Position numbers and translations under genes: made by a program
From: CAVRGQ01 sp963720785
GTDB lineage: Bacteria > Actinomycetota > Acidimicrobiia > IMCC26256 > DASPTH01
NCBI GenBank assembly: GCA_963720785.1
Contig: CAVRGQ010000009.1
Location: 310,001 to 374,000 of the forward strand
Direction of reading: 5' to 3'
DNA: 64,000 nucleotides
The notes under the pieces: generated by a model
What the model saw: only the letters and a program-made list of their open reading frames with translations
Databases searched by the model: none
Told to the model about the DNA's origin: nothing
In this document: positions 1 to 9,070 of the stretch, one piece after another
How positions within the stretch are numbered: the stretch's first letter is position 1
Layout of the letters: each line of letters begins with the position of its first letter

Positions 1-239
1 TCGCTGACGGCGCGGGCGCACAGCGCGCGCACGCTCTCCTCGTCGGCGATGTCGAACTCCATCGCCACCGCGCTGCCGCCACTGCCCCGGATCTCCTCGG
101 CGATCGCCGCCGCGTTGTCGGCCACGAGGTCGCCCACCACCACATGGGCGCCCTCCTCCCCGAGCCGCACGGCCGACGCCGCGCCGATGCCCGAGCCGCC
201 GCCCGCCACCACTGCCACTTTTCCGGTCAAGCCTCTCAC
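1..239 (-). CDS. SDR family oxidoreductase, N-terminal part (runs off the window)
   Basis: Only the first 79 codons are inside the window. The start is a GTG at 239 that overlaps the TGA of the upstream permease gene (GTGA), which suggests translational coupling. The protein begins with the short-chain dehydrogenase nucleotide-binding fold: a TGKVAVV strand, a glycine-rich loop GGGSGIGAAS, and an acidic residue after the second strand (VVGDL), which would favour NAD(H). The catalytic Ser-Tyr-Lys part lies beyond position 1. It is the last visible gene of the TetR-permease operon and probably oxidises or reduces an intermediate of the imported compound; the substrate cannot be named. Confidence 0.85.
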   Translation of the reverse strand, partial: MRGLTGKVAVVAGGGSGIGAASAVRLGEEGAHVVVGDLVADNAAAIAEEIRGSGGSAVAMEFDIADEESVRALCARAVS

Positions 240-2350
240 CGTGTCTCCTTCGCCAGTTGCCGGTTCGGATCCTGCCCGGTCGCGCCCGTGGGCGCCACCA
301 GGTCGATGGTCGGGTCGTCGCCCGCGGGTGCGCCGGCGCCGCCCACTGCGGGGGCGCGGCGCCACCGCAGGTTCGAGAACCGCGCGCTCACGTCGCCGAC
401 GATGCCCTCGGGGCTGCGGCTCGCGCCGAACGCCGCGAGCCCGGGCCCGATCCGGGTGAGCGCCACGAACACCGACACCCCGAACACCACGGCCGACACC
501 TCGTCCTGCACGATGATCAACATCACCGAGCTGAGGCCACCGATCAACGCGCCGCTCACCGTGCCCACGCCACCGACCACGAGCAGCAGCAGGAACGGGA
601 TGCCCACGAGCATCTGGAAGTCGAGGGTGCCGACAGTGCCGCGGTACATGCCGAGCAGGCCGCCGGCGAAGCCGGCCATCGCCGCGGCGAGCGCGAACAC
701 GAGCAGCTTGGTGCGCACCAGATCGATACCGACGGTGGCACAGGCCGCGGGACTGTCGCGCAGGGCGAGCAGGCGGCGCCCGTAGCGACCGCGCCGCATC
801 CACACCACCAGGAGGCCCACGAGCGCGAAGGCGACCGCGGCGAGCACGAGGAAGTTGTGCGCGGCGCCGAAGTCGATGCCGAGGAAGCGCGGCGTCGCGA
901 GCTTGCGACCCTCGGCGCCGAAGATCTCCGGTTGCGCGAAGAACAACGGGATCGCCATCACCGCGAACGCCATCGACGCCAACGCCAGGTACAGCCCCTG
1001 CAGGCGCAGCGCGGGCAGCGCCATCAGCACGCCGAACGGCACCGCGGCCGCCGCGGCCACGAGCAGCCCGAGTGGGTTGCCCGCACCCAGCAGGGATCCC
1101 GCGTCGCCCGCGAACTCGGCCATCACCAGTGCGCCCACGCCCACGAAGGTGATCTGCGCGAGCGACACCTGCCCCGCCCATCCCGTGAGCGGCACCAGCG
1201 ACAGCATGATCAGCGCGGTGATCAGCGCGAGCGTGAGACGGCGCACGTTGGTGGTGTCGAGCCCGCCGACCTGCGCAACGAGCAGGGTCACGCCGACCAG
1301 CACCGACATGCCCAGCACGGAACGCCGCATCGACGGCACCTTCGGCTGGCGCACCGTCGACACCCGCTGGCCCAGCTCGATGCGCGCCGCGGGCACCACC
1401 AGCAGGGCGACGAACAGGATGATCGCCGGGATCGCGACCGACAGCGTGCCCCAGCGTGTGCCGAGCTGCAGGAAGTTGAGGGCGAAGCTCTGCACCACGC
1501 CGATGATCAGGCCGCCGACGAAGGTCCACGGCAGGCTGTGCAACCGGCCGATGATCGCGGCGGCGAAGGCGTCGACGATGAACAGCGTGAGCACGTCGAC
1601 GCGCATGCCGACGTTCGGCGCGAGCAGGATCCCGGCGATCGCGGCCATCGAGCACCCCAGCGCCCACGCCAGCCCCGACACCCGGCCCGGCCGTACCCCG
1701 TTGAGCGCGGCGAGGTCGCGGTTGTCGACCACCGCGCGCATCGCCACGCCGGTGCGGCTGCGGTACAGGAGGAGGCGCAGGAACACCGCGATCAGGATCG
1801 CCACCGCGATCGTGATGAACCGGTGCCAGGTGAGCACCACGTTGCCGATGTCGATCCCGTGCTTGTCGGCGAAGAACTCCGGCAACGGAGTCATCGTGTT
1901 CTCGTCCCACACCGTGGCGGCCACGCCCATCAGCAGGAACATGAGCCCGATGGTCACGACGAGCTGCACCACGAGCTGCGCGTGCGCGATACGGCGCATC
2001 AACGTGCGTTCCACCAGCGCGCCGAACACCGGGGCGATCACCAGCACCACGGCCACGATCGCGAGCCAGGCGGGCCAATGCTGGTCGACGCGCAGCTCCC
2101 AGTAGAGGAACGCCATCACCATGCCAATGGCGCCCTGCGCGAAGTTGAAGATGCCCGAGGTCGCGTAGGTGACCACGAGGCCGGAGGCGGCGATCGCGTA
2201 CACCGCGCCCGCAGTGAGCGCATAGATCGCCGCACCGGTGAGGGTCTGCGTGGTGAACGCCGCCTGGTTCAACGACAGGGCGATCACCGTGCCGACGAGG
2301 ACCGCGACGACGAAGAGCAGCGCCCAGCGAGCCCGTCCGGTTCCCGTCAT
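236..2350 (-). CDS. Fused LivH-LivM branched-chain amino acid-type ABC permease
   Basis: A 704-residue polytopic membrane protein made of two ABC permease halves in tandem. Residues about 1-325 are LivH-like and residues about 345-640 are LivM-like, joined by a short basic linker; the last 60 residues are a Pro/Ala-rich tail. LivH and LivM are usually separate, or LivM is fused to the LivG ATPase; here the ATPase is absent, so LivG/LivF must lie past the left edge or elsewhere. An ATG at 2350 is preferred to the adjacent GTG at 2353 because a GGGGGG ribosome site sits four bases upstream of it. The gene follows the TetR gene by about 40 bp and overlaps the SDR start. The LivK-type protein at 3257 is the likely binding partner. 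Family members import amino acids, but in catabolic actinobacterial loci they also serve organic acids and amides. Confidence 0.88.
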   Translation of the reverse strand: MTGTGRARWALLFVVAVLVGTVIALSLNQAAFTTQTLTGAAIYALTAGAVYAIAASGLVVTYATSGIFNFAQGAIGMVMAFLYWELRVDQHWPAWLAIVAVVLVIAPVFGALVERTLMRRIAHAQLVVQLVVTIGLMFLLMGVAATVWDENTMTPLPEFFADKHGIDIGNVVLTWHRFITIAVAILIAVFLRLLLYRSRTGVAMRAVVDNRDLAALNGVRPGRVSGLAWALGCSMAAIAGILLAPNVGMRVDVLTLFIVDAFAAAIIGRLHSLPWTFVGGLIIGVVQSFALNFLQLGTRWGTLSVAIPAIILFVALLVVPAARIELGQRVSTVRQPKVPSMRRSVLGMSVLVGVTLLVAQVGGLDTTNVRRLTLALITALIMLSLVPLTGWAGQVSLAQITFVGVGALVMAEFAGDAGSLLGAGNPLGLLVAAAAAVPFGVLMALPALRLQGLYLALASMAFAVMAIPLFFAQPEIFGAEGRKLATPRFLGIDFGAAHNFLVLAAVAFALVGLLVVWMRRGRYGRRLLALRDSPAACATVGIDLVRTKLLVFALAAAMAGFAGGLLGMYRGTVGTLDFQMLVGIPFLLLLVVGGVGTVSGALIGGLSSVMLIIVQDEVSAVVFGVSVFVALTRIGPGLAAFGASRSPEGIVGDVSARFSNLRWRRAPAVGGAGAPAGDDPTIDLVAPTGATGQDPNRQLAKETR

Positions 2351-2393
2351 CACACCCCCCAGCGTTTCGACGAACGTTGTCGTTGTTGCGGTG

Positions 2394-3147
2394 CTACTGC
2401 TCGCGCTTCTTCTCTCGCGTCGCGCTCGCTGCCCTCGTCGCCGGCTTCGTCGCCCGTTTCGGGGCTGGCGGCAGCGGTGTGACCTCGGCCTCCACCACGC
2501 GGATGATCCGGTCGGCGAAGCGCTCGTGCATGTGCTCGAACGCGTGGTCGATGCGCGGCATCAGCGTGAGCAGCCGCGCCGCGTCCTCGGGCGCGAGCAC
2601 CGCGAGCGCGGCGTAGGTCTCGGCCGGGTTCGGCTCCTTGCGGCGCGCCGCCTCCGCCATCACGTACCCACCGACCGACAGGGCGATCCACGTCTGCAGG
2701 TCGGCGATCTGGTCGTCGTCGCAGCCGGCGGCCTCGAGGACGCGTGCCAGCGTGGCGGCGTCGTGCAGCCACCCGCGCGTGCGCCCGGTGAGCACGATGG
2801 GGATCACCTGCGAGCACGGCACGAGGTGATCGACGCCGCTCAGCACCCACGCGCGCAGCTGCTCCTGCCAAGGAGCGTCGAGGGGGATCGACTCGTTGCG
2901 CTCGCGGAACAACCGGTCGACCACTTCGTCGACGAGCTCGTCGCGATCCTTGAAGTAGCGGTAGAGCGCCATCGGGCTCACGCCCGCCTGCTCGGCGACG
3001 CGGGCCACGGTGAGGGCCTCGTCGGGCTGCGCGCGCGATCACCGTGATGGCCGCGTCGACCAACTGGTCGCGCGAGACGCGCGGCGGCCGGCCGCGCCGT
3101 CGCGGCGTGCGCGGTGTGGTCGGTCCGGCGGTCGGGTTGGCGGTCAC
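2394..3147 (-). CDS. TetR family transcriptional regulator (one frameshift)
   Basis: The N-terminal stretch reads from a GTG at 3147 (TANPTAGP..., then a basic RRRGRPPR segment) into helix 1 (RDQLVDAAITVIA). The reading frame then changes near 3025-3035 inside a GCGCGCGC tract. The continuation contains the typical TetR recognition helix-turn-helix (VARVAEQAGVSPMALYRYF) and a ligand-binding domain of about 160 residues ending in a Lys/Arg/Ala-rich tail. Ignoring one base joins the two halves into a normal protein of about 250 residues, so the break is either an assembly error or a recent mutation. It heads the operon with the LivHM permease and is divergent from the LivK-type gene across a 110-bp AT-rich gap, so it probably represses both units. 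I found no clean operator palindrome in the gap. Confidence 0.8.
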
Positions 3148-3256
3148 GCGCTTGTCACCCCAGGTATTCCGTGATAGCGATACGCATAACACTACACATA
3201 TCGAGGCACCTCCGACCGGGAGGTGCGCTCGACGGTCGCACCGGGGGGAGCAACCA

Positions 3257-4577
3257 GTGAGTCGTCGTCTCGTACGTGCCCTGTCCTTCGCCATCCTGCT
3301 CGTCGCGCTCACGGCGACGTGGGCCACGGCGGTCGCCCCTGCGGGAGCCGCCGACGAGAAGCCCACCGCCACCGACGTGGGGATCACCGACACGGAGATC
3401 CGCATCGCGGTGATCGCCGACGTCGACACGCCGCTCGCGCCCGGCGCCTACAAGGGCGCGAAGGACGCGGTCGAGGCGTGGGGCAAGTACCAGAACTCGC
3501 AGGGTGGTCTCGCCGGGCGCAAGGTCGTCGTCGACTTCTACGACTCGAAGCTCGCCGGCGACGAGACCCGCAACGCGATCATCGCCGCGTGCCAAAAGGA
3601 CTTCGCGGTGGTGGGCACCGGCGTGTTGTTCCTCAACAACGTCGACGACATGGTGAGCTGCGCCGACGCCAAGGGCCAGAAGACCGGCCTCCCCGACTTC
3701 CCGGTGGTCACGCTGTGGGAGGCGCAGCAGTCGTCGCCGGTGTCGTTCCCCGTCACCGCGCCGGCCAAGGACTTCAACGACCCGACCGGTGAGACGTACA
3801 AGTCGAACGCCGGCCGCTACCGCTGGTACCTGAAGAACGTCGACAAGAACCTGCACGGCGTGTTCCTCGTGGGTGCCGACCTCGCCGCGCTCGAAGACGG
3901 CCACCATGCCGATCTGGCTCGGCGCGCAGAAGGTGGGCGTGAAGAGTGACGGCGTGTTCGACGCGGACGGCACCGACAGCCAGGACAAGTTCCTGCCCGT
4001 CACCAGCGCCATCCAGTCGAACCAGTCGAACATCGTCTCGACCGGCATCAACGACACGCTCCAGGCCTACCTCCTCAAGGAGGCCCAGGTGCAGGGCGTG
4101 AGCACGGTGAAGGTGTGGGACTGCACCAACGCCTGTTACTCGAAGCGCTTCCTCGACACCGCCGGCGCGGCTGCGAACGGCGAGTACCTCAACCTGCCGT
4201 TCGTCCCCGTGGAGGAGGCGAAGTACTCCCCCGCGGTGAAGGCCTACGTGAACGCGGTCGGCAAGGAGAACGTCGACGGCAACGGCGAGCAGGCCTGGGC
4301 CGCCGCCTTGTTCTTCCGTGACGCGGTGAACGCCGCGGTCAAGCAGGGCGGCGTGAACTCACTGACCCGGGCCAATCTCCTCACCGCGGCCAAGGGCATC
4401 ACCAAGTTCGACGCCGACGGGATGATCGGCACCAGCGACATCCCCGGCAAGACACCGTCGCCGTGCTTCAGCCTCTTCCAGGTGAAGAACGGGGCGTTCG
4501 TGCGGGTGTTCCCGAAGAAACCCGCCACCTTCGACTGCACCGCCAGCAACGTCGTCACGGTCAAGCAGAGCAGCTGA
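3257..4577 (+). CDS. LivK-type ABC transporter substrate-binding protein (one frameshift)
   Basis: A secreted periplasmic-binding-protein-like subunit for a branched-chain-type ABC importer, about 440 residues. The GTG at 3257 has a GGGGGGAG ribosome site six bases upstream and is followed by a clear signal peptide ending near AGAADE. The body has the family pattern TDTEIRIAVIADVDTPLAPG, NSQGGLAGRKVVVDFYD and a C-terminal VKNGAFVRV. The frame shifts at 3899-3900: dropping one G of the GG pair restores LEDATMPIWLGAQKVGVKSDG. This aligns with ARDAT...IGIKSDG in the paralogue at 59892-61229, so the extra G is probably an error. It is followed closely by an SDR and two P450 genes and faces the TetR-LivHM operon. 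Confidence 0.88.
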
Positions 4578-4618
4578 ACCACATCCGAATTCGCGAGCAT
4601 CCGAGCACAGGAGCACAC

Positions 4619-5524
4619 ATGTACGACCTCACCGGCAAGGTCGCGCTGGTCACCGGCGCGAGCAAGGGCATCGGCAAGGGCATCGCACTGGAGCTGGGCG
4701 CCAGCGGCGCGACGGTGTACGTGACCGCACGCACCGTGGAGCAGACCGACACCACGCCCGGGCTGCTGCAGACCGCACGCGAGATCGACGAGCTCGGCGG
4801 CCACGGCATCCCCGTGCAGTGCGACCACGGCGACGACGCGCAGGTCGCCGCGCTCTTCGAGCGCATCGGCGCGGAGCACGGCGCGCTCGACATCCTCGTG
4901 AACAACGCGTCGCCCGACTTCTCGCCCATGGTGGGCGTGCCGTTCTGGGAGATCGACTTCGCCAACCTCGACCAGTGTCTCGACATCGGTCCACGCTCGG
5001 GCTACGTCGCCACGGCCCTCGCGGTGCGCCAGATGCTGCCGCGCGACTCCGGCCTCATCGTGAACATCTCGTCGCACGGCGCGGTCGACTACATCCTCTC
5101 GGTGCCGTACTGCATCGGCAAGGCGGGCATCGACAAGCTCACGCAGGACGCGGCGCGCGAGCTCGCGGGCCGCAACATCGCGATCGTGTCGCTGTGGCCC
5201 GGACTCGTGCTGACCGAGCGCATCATGAGCCAGGCGACCCCCACCGACGACGGCAGGCTCGAGATGTTCGGCCTCGACCTGTCGCTGGGTGAGACGCCGC
5301 GCTTCCCCGGACGCGCGGTCGCCGCGCTCGCCACCGACCCCGAGGTGCTCTCGCGCGCCGGCGGTTCGTTCACCGCGAGCGGGTTGGCCCGTGAGTACGG
5401 CTTCACCGACGAGAACGGCAACCTGCCGCCCGAGGTGCGCAACCTCACGACCTTCCTCGGCGACGAGGACGCGGTGCCCGACTTCTGGAAGAACGTCGAC
5501 CGCTTCCCCACCGTCAACGGCTGA
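4619..5524 (+). CDS. DHRS1-like SDR family oxidoreductase
   Basis: A 301-residue short-chain dehydrogenase. It has the N-terminal cofactor loop TGASKGIGKG, the NNA motif (VNNASPDF), the active-site serine in VNISSHGAVD and the catalytic YCIGK. Together with the C-terminal block SLWPGLVLTERI and the EYGFTDENG motif this places it in the DHRS1-like subfamily. The ATG at 4619 has an AGGAG site six bases upstream and lies about 40 bp after the binding protein. The P450 gene starts 10 bp after its stop, so the order uptake protein-SDR-P450-P450 looks like one operon. A close paralogue is at 44746-45597 in the second catabolic cluster. The substrate is unknown. Confidence 0.9.
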   Translation: MYDLTGKVALVTGASKGIGKGIALELGASGATVYVTARTVEQTDTTPGLLQTAREIDELGGHGIPVQCDHGDDAQVAALFERIGAEHGALDILVNNASPDFSPMVGVPFWEIDFANLDQCLDIGPRSGYVATALAVRQMLPRDSGLIVNISSHGAVDYILSVPYCIGKAGIDKLTQDAARELAGRNIAIVSLWPGLVLTERIMSQATPTDDGRLEMFGLDLSLGETPRFPGRAVAALATDPEVLSRAGGSFTASGLAREYGFTDENGNLPPEVRNLTTFLGDEDAVPDFWKNVDRFPTVNG

Positions 5525-5534
5525 GGCGCACGCG

Positions 5535-6755
5535 ATGACCGACACCGAACGCACGATCCACCGGTTCCCGTCCACCGAGGAGCAGTCGCTCGACCCCGAC
5601 CCGGTGCTGCTCGACCTGTTGGCCCACGAACCCGTGGCGAAGGTGCAACTCCCGCACGGCGAGCCGTGCTGGATGGTGACCCGCTACGACGACGTGCGCC
5701 ACGTGCTCGGCGGCTCCGGCTTCAGCCGTCACGCCACCCTGGGGGCCGACGTGGCCCGCACCACCGAGATGCTCCCGCTCGAGGACTCCATCCTCGCCAT
5801 GGACCCGCCGAATCACACCCGCATCCGGCGTCTGGTGAGCATGACGTTCACCGCGCGGCGGGTGGCAGAGCTGCGGCCGCGCATCCAGGAGGTGGTCGAC
5901 GGACTCCTCGACGCCATGGAGGCCAAGGGGCCGCCGGCCGACATCGTGGAGGACCTCGCGCTCCCGTTGCCAATCACGATCATCACCGATCTGCTCGGCA
6001 TCCCCTACGAGGACCGCGAGCGCTTCCGCGCCTGGGCCGACACGTTCATGACCACGCGTGGCTTCTCGGTGGAGGAGCTGATCAACGCGCACATCGCCAT
6101 CACCGGCTACCTCGGCGAGCTGATCGCGCAGCGACGCGCCGAACCCACCGACGACCTGTTGGGCGGGCTGGTCGCCGCGCGCGACGAGGACGGCGACCGG
6201 ATGACCGAGGGTGAGCTGGTGTCGCTCGCGCTCGCGCTGCTCGTGGCCGGGTACGAGACGACTGCGAGCCAGCTCTCCAAGTTCGTGCTCGCCCTGTTCG
6301 GGAACCCCGACCAGCTCACCTTGCTGCGCGCGCAGCCCGACCTCGTGCCCAACGCCATCGAGGAGATGATGCGCCTCATCACGTTGAGCTCGGGTACCGG
6401 CCTCGCGCAGATCGCCACGGAGGACGTGGAGTTGAGCGGTGTGACCATCCGCGCCGGCGACGCGATCCTCGCCTCGCCGGGCGCAGCCAACCGCGACCCC
6501 GACGTGTTCGCCGACCCGAACCGCCTCGACGTGACGCGCGAGGGCATCGTGCACTTCGGCTTCGGCCACGGTGCGCACTTCTGCATCGGCGCGCACCTCG
6601 CCCGCCTCGAGATGCAGGTGGCGCTGGGCTCGCTGCTCGAACGCTTCCCCGACCTGCGGCTGGCGGCGCCCGTCGACGAGGTCGAGTGGAAGGACGGCTC
6701 CGCGGTGTGGGGGCTCGAGCACCTCCCGGTCTCGTTCGGCCCCGTCGCCTCCTGA
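5535..6755 (+). CDS. Cytochrome P450 (first of a tandem pair)
   Basis: A 406-residue soluble bacterial P450 monooxygenase. Visible landmarks are the I-helix oxygen-activating motif AGYETT, the K-helix ExxR (EMMR) and the heme-ligand loop FGFGHGAHFCIG with the cysteine at residue 350. It inserts one oxygen atom into an organic substrate using electrons from a ferredoxin, which I do not see nearby. It starts 10 bp after the SDR. It resembles the CYP105/107 type of actinobacteria, but the exact family cannot be settled by eye. The upstream importer genes suggest that it acts on an imported carbon source rather than in antibiotic synthesis; that part is inference. Confidence 0.93.
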   Translation: MTDTERTIHRFPSTEEQSLDPDPVLLDLLAHEPVAKVQLPHGEPCWMVTRYDDVRHVLGGSGFSRHATLGADVARTTEMLPLEDSILAMDPPNHTRIRRLVSMTFTARRVAELRPRIQEVVDGLLDAMEAKGPPADIVEDLALPLPITIITDLLGIPYEDRERFRAWADTFMTTRGFSVEELINAHIAITGYLGELIAQRRAEPTDDLLGGLVAARDEDGDRMTEGELVSLALALLVAGYETTASQLSKFVLALFGNPDQLTLLRAQPDLVPNAIEEMMRLITLSSGTGLAQIATEDVELSGVTIRAGDAILASPGAANRDPDVFADPNRLDVTREGIVHFGFGHGAHFCIGAHLARLEMQVALGSLLERFPDLRLAAPVDEVEWKDGSAVWGLEHLPVSFGPVAS

Positions 6756-6796
6756 CCGGCTGTGGTCCGACCGCTGCGTTCTGCAAGGCTGACGCC

Positions 6797-8038
6797 ATGA
6801 CCCGCGTTCCGCAGACCATCGACGAGATCGACTTCTGGGAGCTCGACATGTTCGAGTTCGGCGATCCCCACGCCGCGTACGCCATCCTGCGCGCCGAGGC
6901 GCCGGTGTGGTGGCACGACCGGCCCGGCGGCGAGCCGTTCTGGGCCGTCACGACCCAGGACCACGCCCGGCGGATCTTCGCCGACGCCCACGGATTCAGC
7001 TCGCAGGCCGCGGGCATCCGCGTGCGCGACGCGATGCTGCTCTCGCAGCCGAACCCGGCGGAGGCGCTCGGGATCCACCCGATGATCCACACCGACCCGC
7101 CGCGTCACACGCCGCTGCGCAAGATCGTCGCCCGGCGCTTCACGCCCCGAACCATCGCCGAGCTCGAGGACATGGTGCGCGGCTTCGCCCGCACGGTGAT
7201 CGCCGAGGCGGCGGAGAAGGGCGACGTCGACTTCGTCAACGACATCGCGCACCGCATCCCCGCGCAGGTCACGTTCGCGCTGCTCGACGTGCCGGAGTCG
7301 GAGTGGGACCGCCTCGCCGAGCTCGAGCACAAGACCATCACGAACAACGATCCCGAACTCGCGGGCGACGACGCCGGCGCGGCCGCCGCGGCCGGCCAGG
7401 AGGTGTTCGGCTACTTCGCCGGCCTCGTGCTCGAACGGCTCGAGGCGCCCGGCGACGACATGATCAGCGCGTTCATCAAAGGACGCATCGACGACGAGCC
7501 GCTGCGCTGGGAGCAGGTCGTCGCCGAAGCCGGCCTGCTGCTCGCAGGCGGCCTCGACACCACGCGGGCCGCAGCCTCCGCCGGCGCGATGCTGCCGTTG
7601 CTCCAGGACCGCGACCAGATGCGCGCGCTGTGGGACGACCCCTCGTTGCTCGCCACCGCAGCCGACGAGTTCGTGCGGTGGGCGAGCCCGGTGATGTCGG
7701 AGATGCGCACGGTCGTCACCGACGCCGAGGTCGGCGGGCAGCACATGCGCTCCGGTGAGCGCATCGTGATCTGGGGAGGGTCGTGCAACCGCGACGAGGC
7801 AGTGTTCGAGGATCCCGACGTGTTCGACATCCGCCGCTCGCCCAACCCGCACGTGGGCTTCAGCTTCGGCGAGCACTTCTGCCTCGGCGCGCACCTGGCC
7901 CGGCTCATCCTGCGGGTGGAGTTCGAGGAGATGATCGCCGCGTTCGCCGACATCGAGCAGACCGGCGATGCGTCACGGGTTCGCTCCAACTTCGTCGGCG
8001 GCCTCAAGCACCTGCCGGTGCACGTCACCCTTCGCTGA
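6797..8038 (+). CDS. Cytochrome P450 (second of a tandem pair)
   Basis: A 413-residue P450. It has the I-helix AGGLDTTR, the ExxR motif in EFVRW and the heme loop FSFGEHFCLG with Cys362. The N-terminus is shaped like the steroid- or fatty-acid-oxidising CYP124/125/142 type (short acidic start, then FEFGDPHAAYAILRAEAPVWW). This is only a resemblance. It lies 41 bp after the first P450 in the same direction and shares only general P450 similarity with it, so the two probably act at different steps. The gene ends three bases before a nested palindrome that likely stops transcription. Confidence 0.92.
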   Translation: MTRVPQTIDEIDFWELDMFEFGDPHAAYAILRAEAPVWWHDRPGGEPFWAVTTQDHARRIFADAHGFSSQAAGIRVRDAMLLSQPNPAEALGIHPMIHTDPPRHTPLRKIVARRFTPRTIAELEDMVRGFARTVIAEAAEKGDVDFVNDIAHRIPAQVTFALLDVPESEWDRLAELEHKTITNNDPELAGDDAGAAAAAGQEVFGYFAGLVLERLEAPGDDMISAFIKGRIDDEPLRWEQVVAEAGLLLAGGLDTTRAAASAGAMLPLLQDRDQMRALWDDPSLLATAADEFVRWASPVMSEMRTVVTDAEVGGQHMRSGERIVIWGGSCNRDEAVFEDPDVFDIRRSPNPHVGFSFGEHFCLGAHLARLILRVEFEEMIAAFADIEQTGDASRVRSNFVGGLKHLPVHVTLR

Positions 8039-8042
8039 CCCC

Positions 8043-8092
8043 GAACTTGCGTCGCTCGACACCCCTCGAGGGGCCTTGTGCGACGCAAGTTC
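8043..8092. repeat. Nested palindrome, copy 1 (likely bidirectional terminator)
   Basis: Perfect 13-bp outer arms (GAACTTGCGTCGC at 8043-8055, its complement at 8080-8092) enclose a second perfect palindrome, CCCCTCGAGGGG (8062-8073). It lies between two convergent genes, the P450 and the MazG-like gene. No U-tract is obvious on either side. Copies with the same design are at 20057, 34956 and 41182; copy 2 shares both the outer and the inner sequence with this one. Confidence 0.85.
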
Positions 8093-8105
8093 GAGAGCGG
8101 GTGGG

Positions 8106-8391
8106 TCAGGCGCAGCTGCAGGGGACGCGTGCCGCAGCGGGGGCAGCCGTCGGTGTAGCGGGCGACGGCTTCGTCCATCGAGAGGCCGAGCTGGTTGGCG
8201 AGCGACGCGAGCCAGGCGAGGCAGTCGCCGAGCTCGTGGAGCTGCTCTTCACGGGTGCCCTTGCGGGCGGCCTTGGCCAGCTCCCCGATCTCCTCGGCCA
8301 GCCACGCCACCGTCGCGGGCACGCCTCGGGCCCGGTCGCGGGTGCCGTAGGTGTCCTCCATGAGCTGCTGCAGGCCGGCCAGGTCGGTCAT
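8106..8391 (-). CDS. MazG-like nucleotide pyrophosphohydrolase (one-base frameshift near its end)
   Basis: A protein of about 94 residues with the all-alpha NTP pyrophosphohydrolase signature, EEIGE followed by ELGD, whose acidic residues bind magnesium. Such proteins hydrolyse non-canonical or surplus nucleoside triphosphates. The start is ATG 8391. As written, the frame runs past CPRCGTRP without a stop, through the palindrome and into antisense P450 sequence. If one base of the GGGG run at 8121-8124 is dropped, the end becomes CPRCGTRPCSCA with a TGA at 8108-8106, a plausible metal-binding tail for this group. I therefore place the end at 8106. Confidence 0.78.
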
Positions 8392-8513
8392 CGTGGTCCT
8401 TACTGATCTCTTGGGGCTCCGATTGCTGTCGGGCCCGAGTTCTTACGGAACTCTCATCCAGGAGCGCGATATTGGTCCGTCCGCACTCCCCTGGCCACGC
8501 ACCGGAGGCCGTC

Positions 8514-8953
8514 ATGACCGCAGTTCCCGCTCCCTCGCCCGCACCCGTCGCGCCCGAACCGCAGGAGCGCCACGGTTGGCACATCCCCACGTGGGCCGCG
8601 GTCACCGGTGGCGTGGTGCTCCTCGTGATCGCCGGGCTCGGTGTGCTGCCGCGCGCGGTGCGGCTGCACCGGGACGCGCAGCCGGTTCGATGGCGGGTTC
8701 GGGCGCATGGGTGACCACATGCGCGACGGTGGGCACGTCCACTGGGCGCTCTGGATCGTCGTGATCGTCGCCGCCGTCGCCGGCATCGCATTGCTCGTGG
8801 CCGCGTCGCGCAGCCGCCGGCTGCCACCGCGGTCGCGGCGGCCCCGTCGGCGGCCGCGGGCGGTGGCCCGAGCAGATCCTCGCCGAGCGTTTCGCCCGCG
8901 GCGAGATCGACGAGGCCGAGTTCCGCACCCGCCGCGACGCCCTGCGCAGCTGA
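8514..8953 (+). CDS. Membrane protein with C-terminal SHOCT domain (two frameshifts)
   Basis: Three consecutive frames together give one coherent protein. It starts at ATG 8514 with a GGAGG site (8504-8508): a Pro-rich N-terminus and a first membrane span (VTGGVVLLVIAGLGVL). A His/Gly/Asp-rich loop (GRMGDHMRDGGHVH) and a second span (WALWIVVIVAAVAGIALLVA) follow. The last part is a SHOCT motif, ILAERFARGEIDEAEFRTR, ending at TGA 8953. The shifts fall at about 8640-8690 and 8815-8875, each equivalent to one extra base. SHOCT domains are short oligomerisation modules at the ends of membrane proteins. The function of this protein is unknown. Confidence 0.65.
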
Positions 8954-8999
8954 CTGCGGGATTCGGATAGACGGGATTCCGTTCGACGGGATTCCGCAA
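8954..8999. repeat. 15-bp tandem repeat after the SHOCT gene
   Basis: Two near-identical 15-bp units (GACGGGATTCCG plus three bases, at 8970-8984 and 8985-8999) follow a diverged third unit immediately after the SHOCT stop. The remaining 70 bp before the next gene hold nothing I recognise. Confidence 0.6.
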
Positions 9000-9070
9000 C
9001 CGCGGGAGCGTCGGATCGTCGACGGCGGACGGGCCGACTTCGTCGGATCGCCGCGTTAAGGTCACGCCCG

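Noticed and set aside
3148..3256. Operator palindrome for the TetR regulator in the divergent gap
   Set aside because: Short symmetries such as GCGATACGC exist, but no arms longer than three bases extend symmetrically, and no convincing -35/-10 pair could be fixed.
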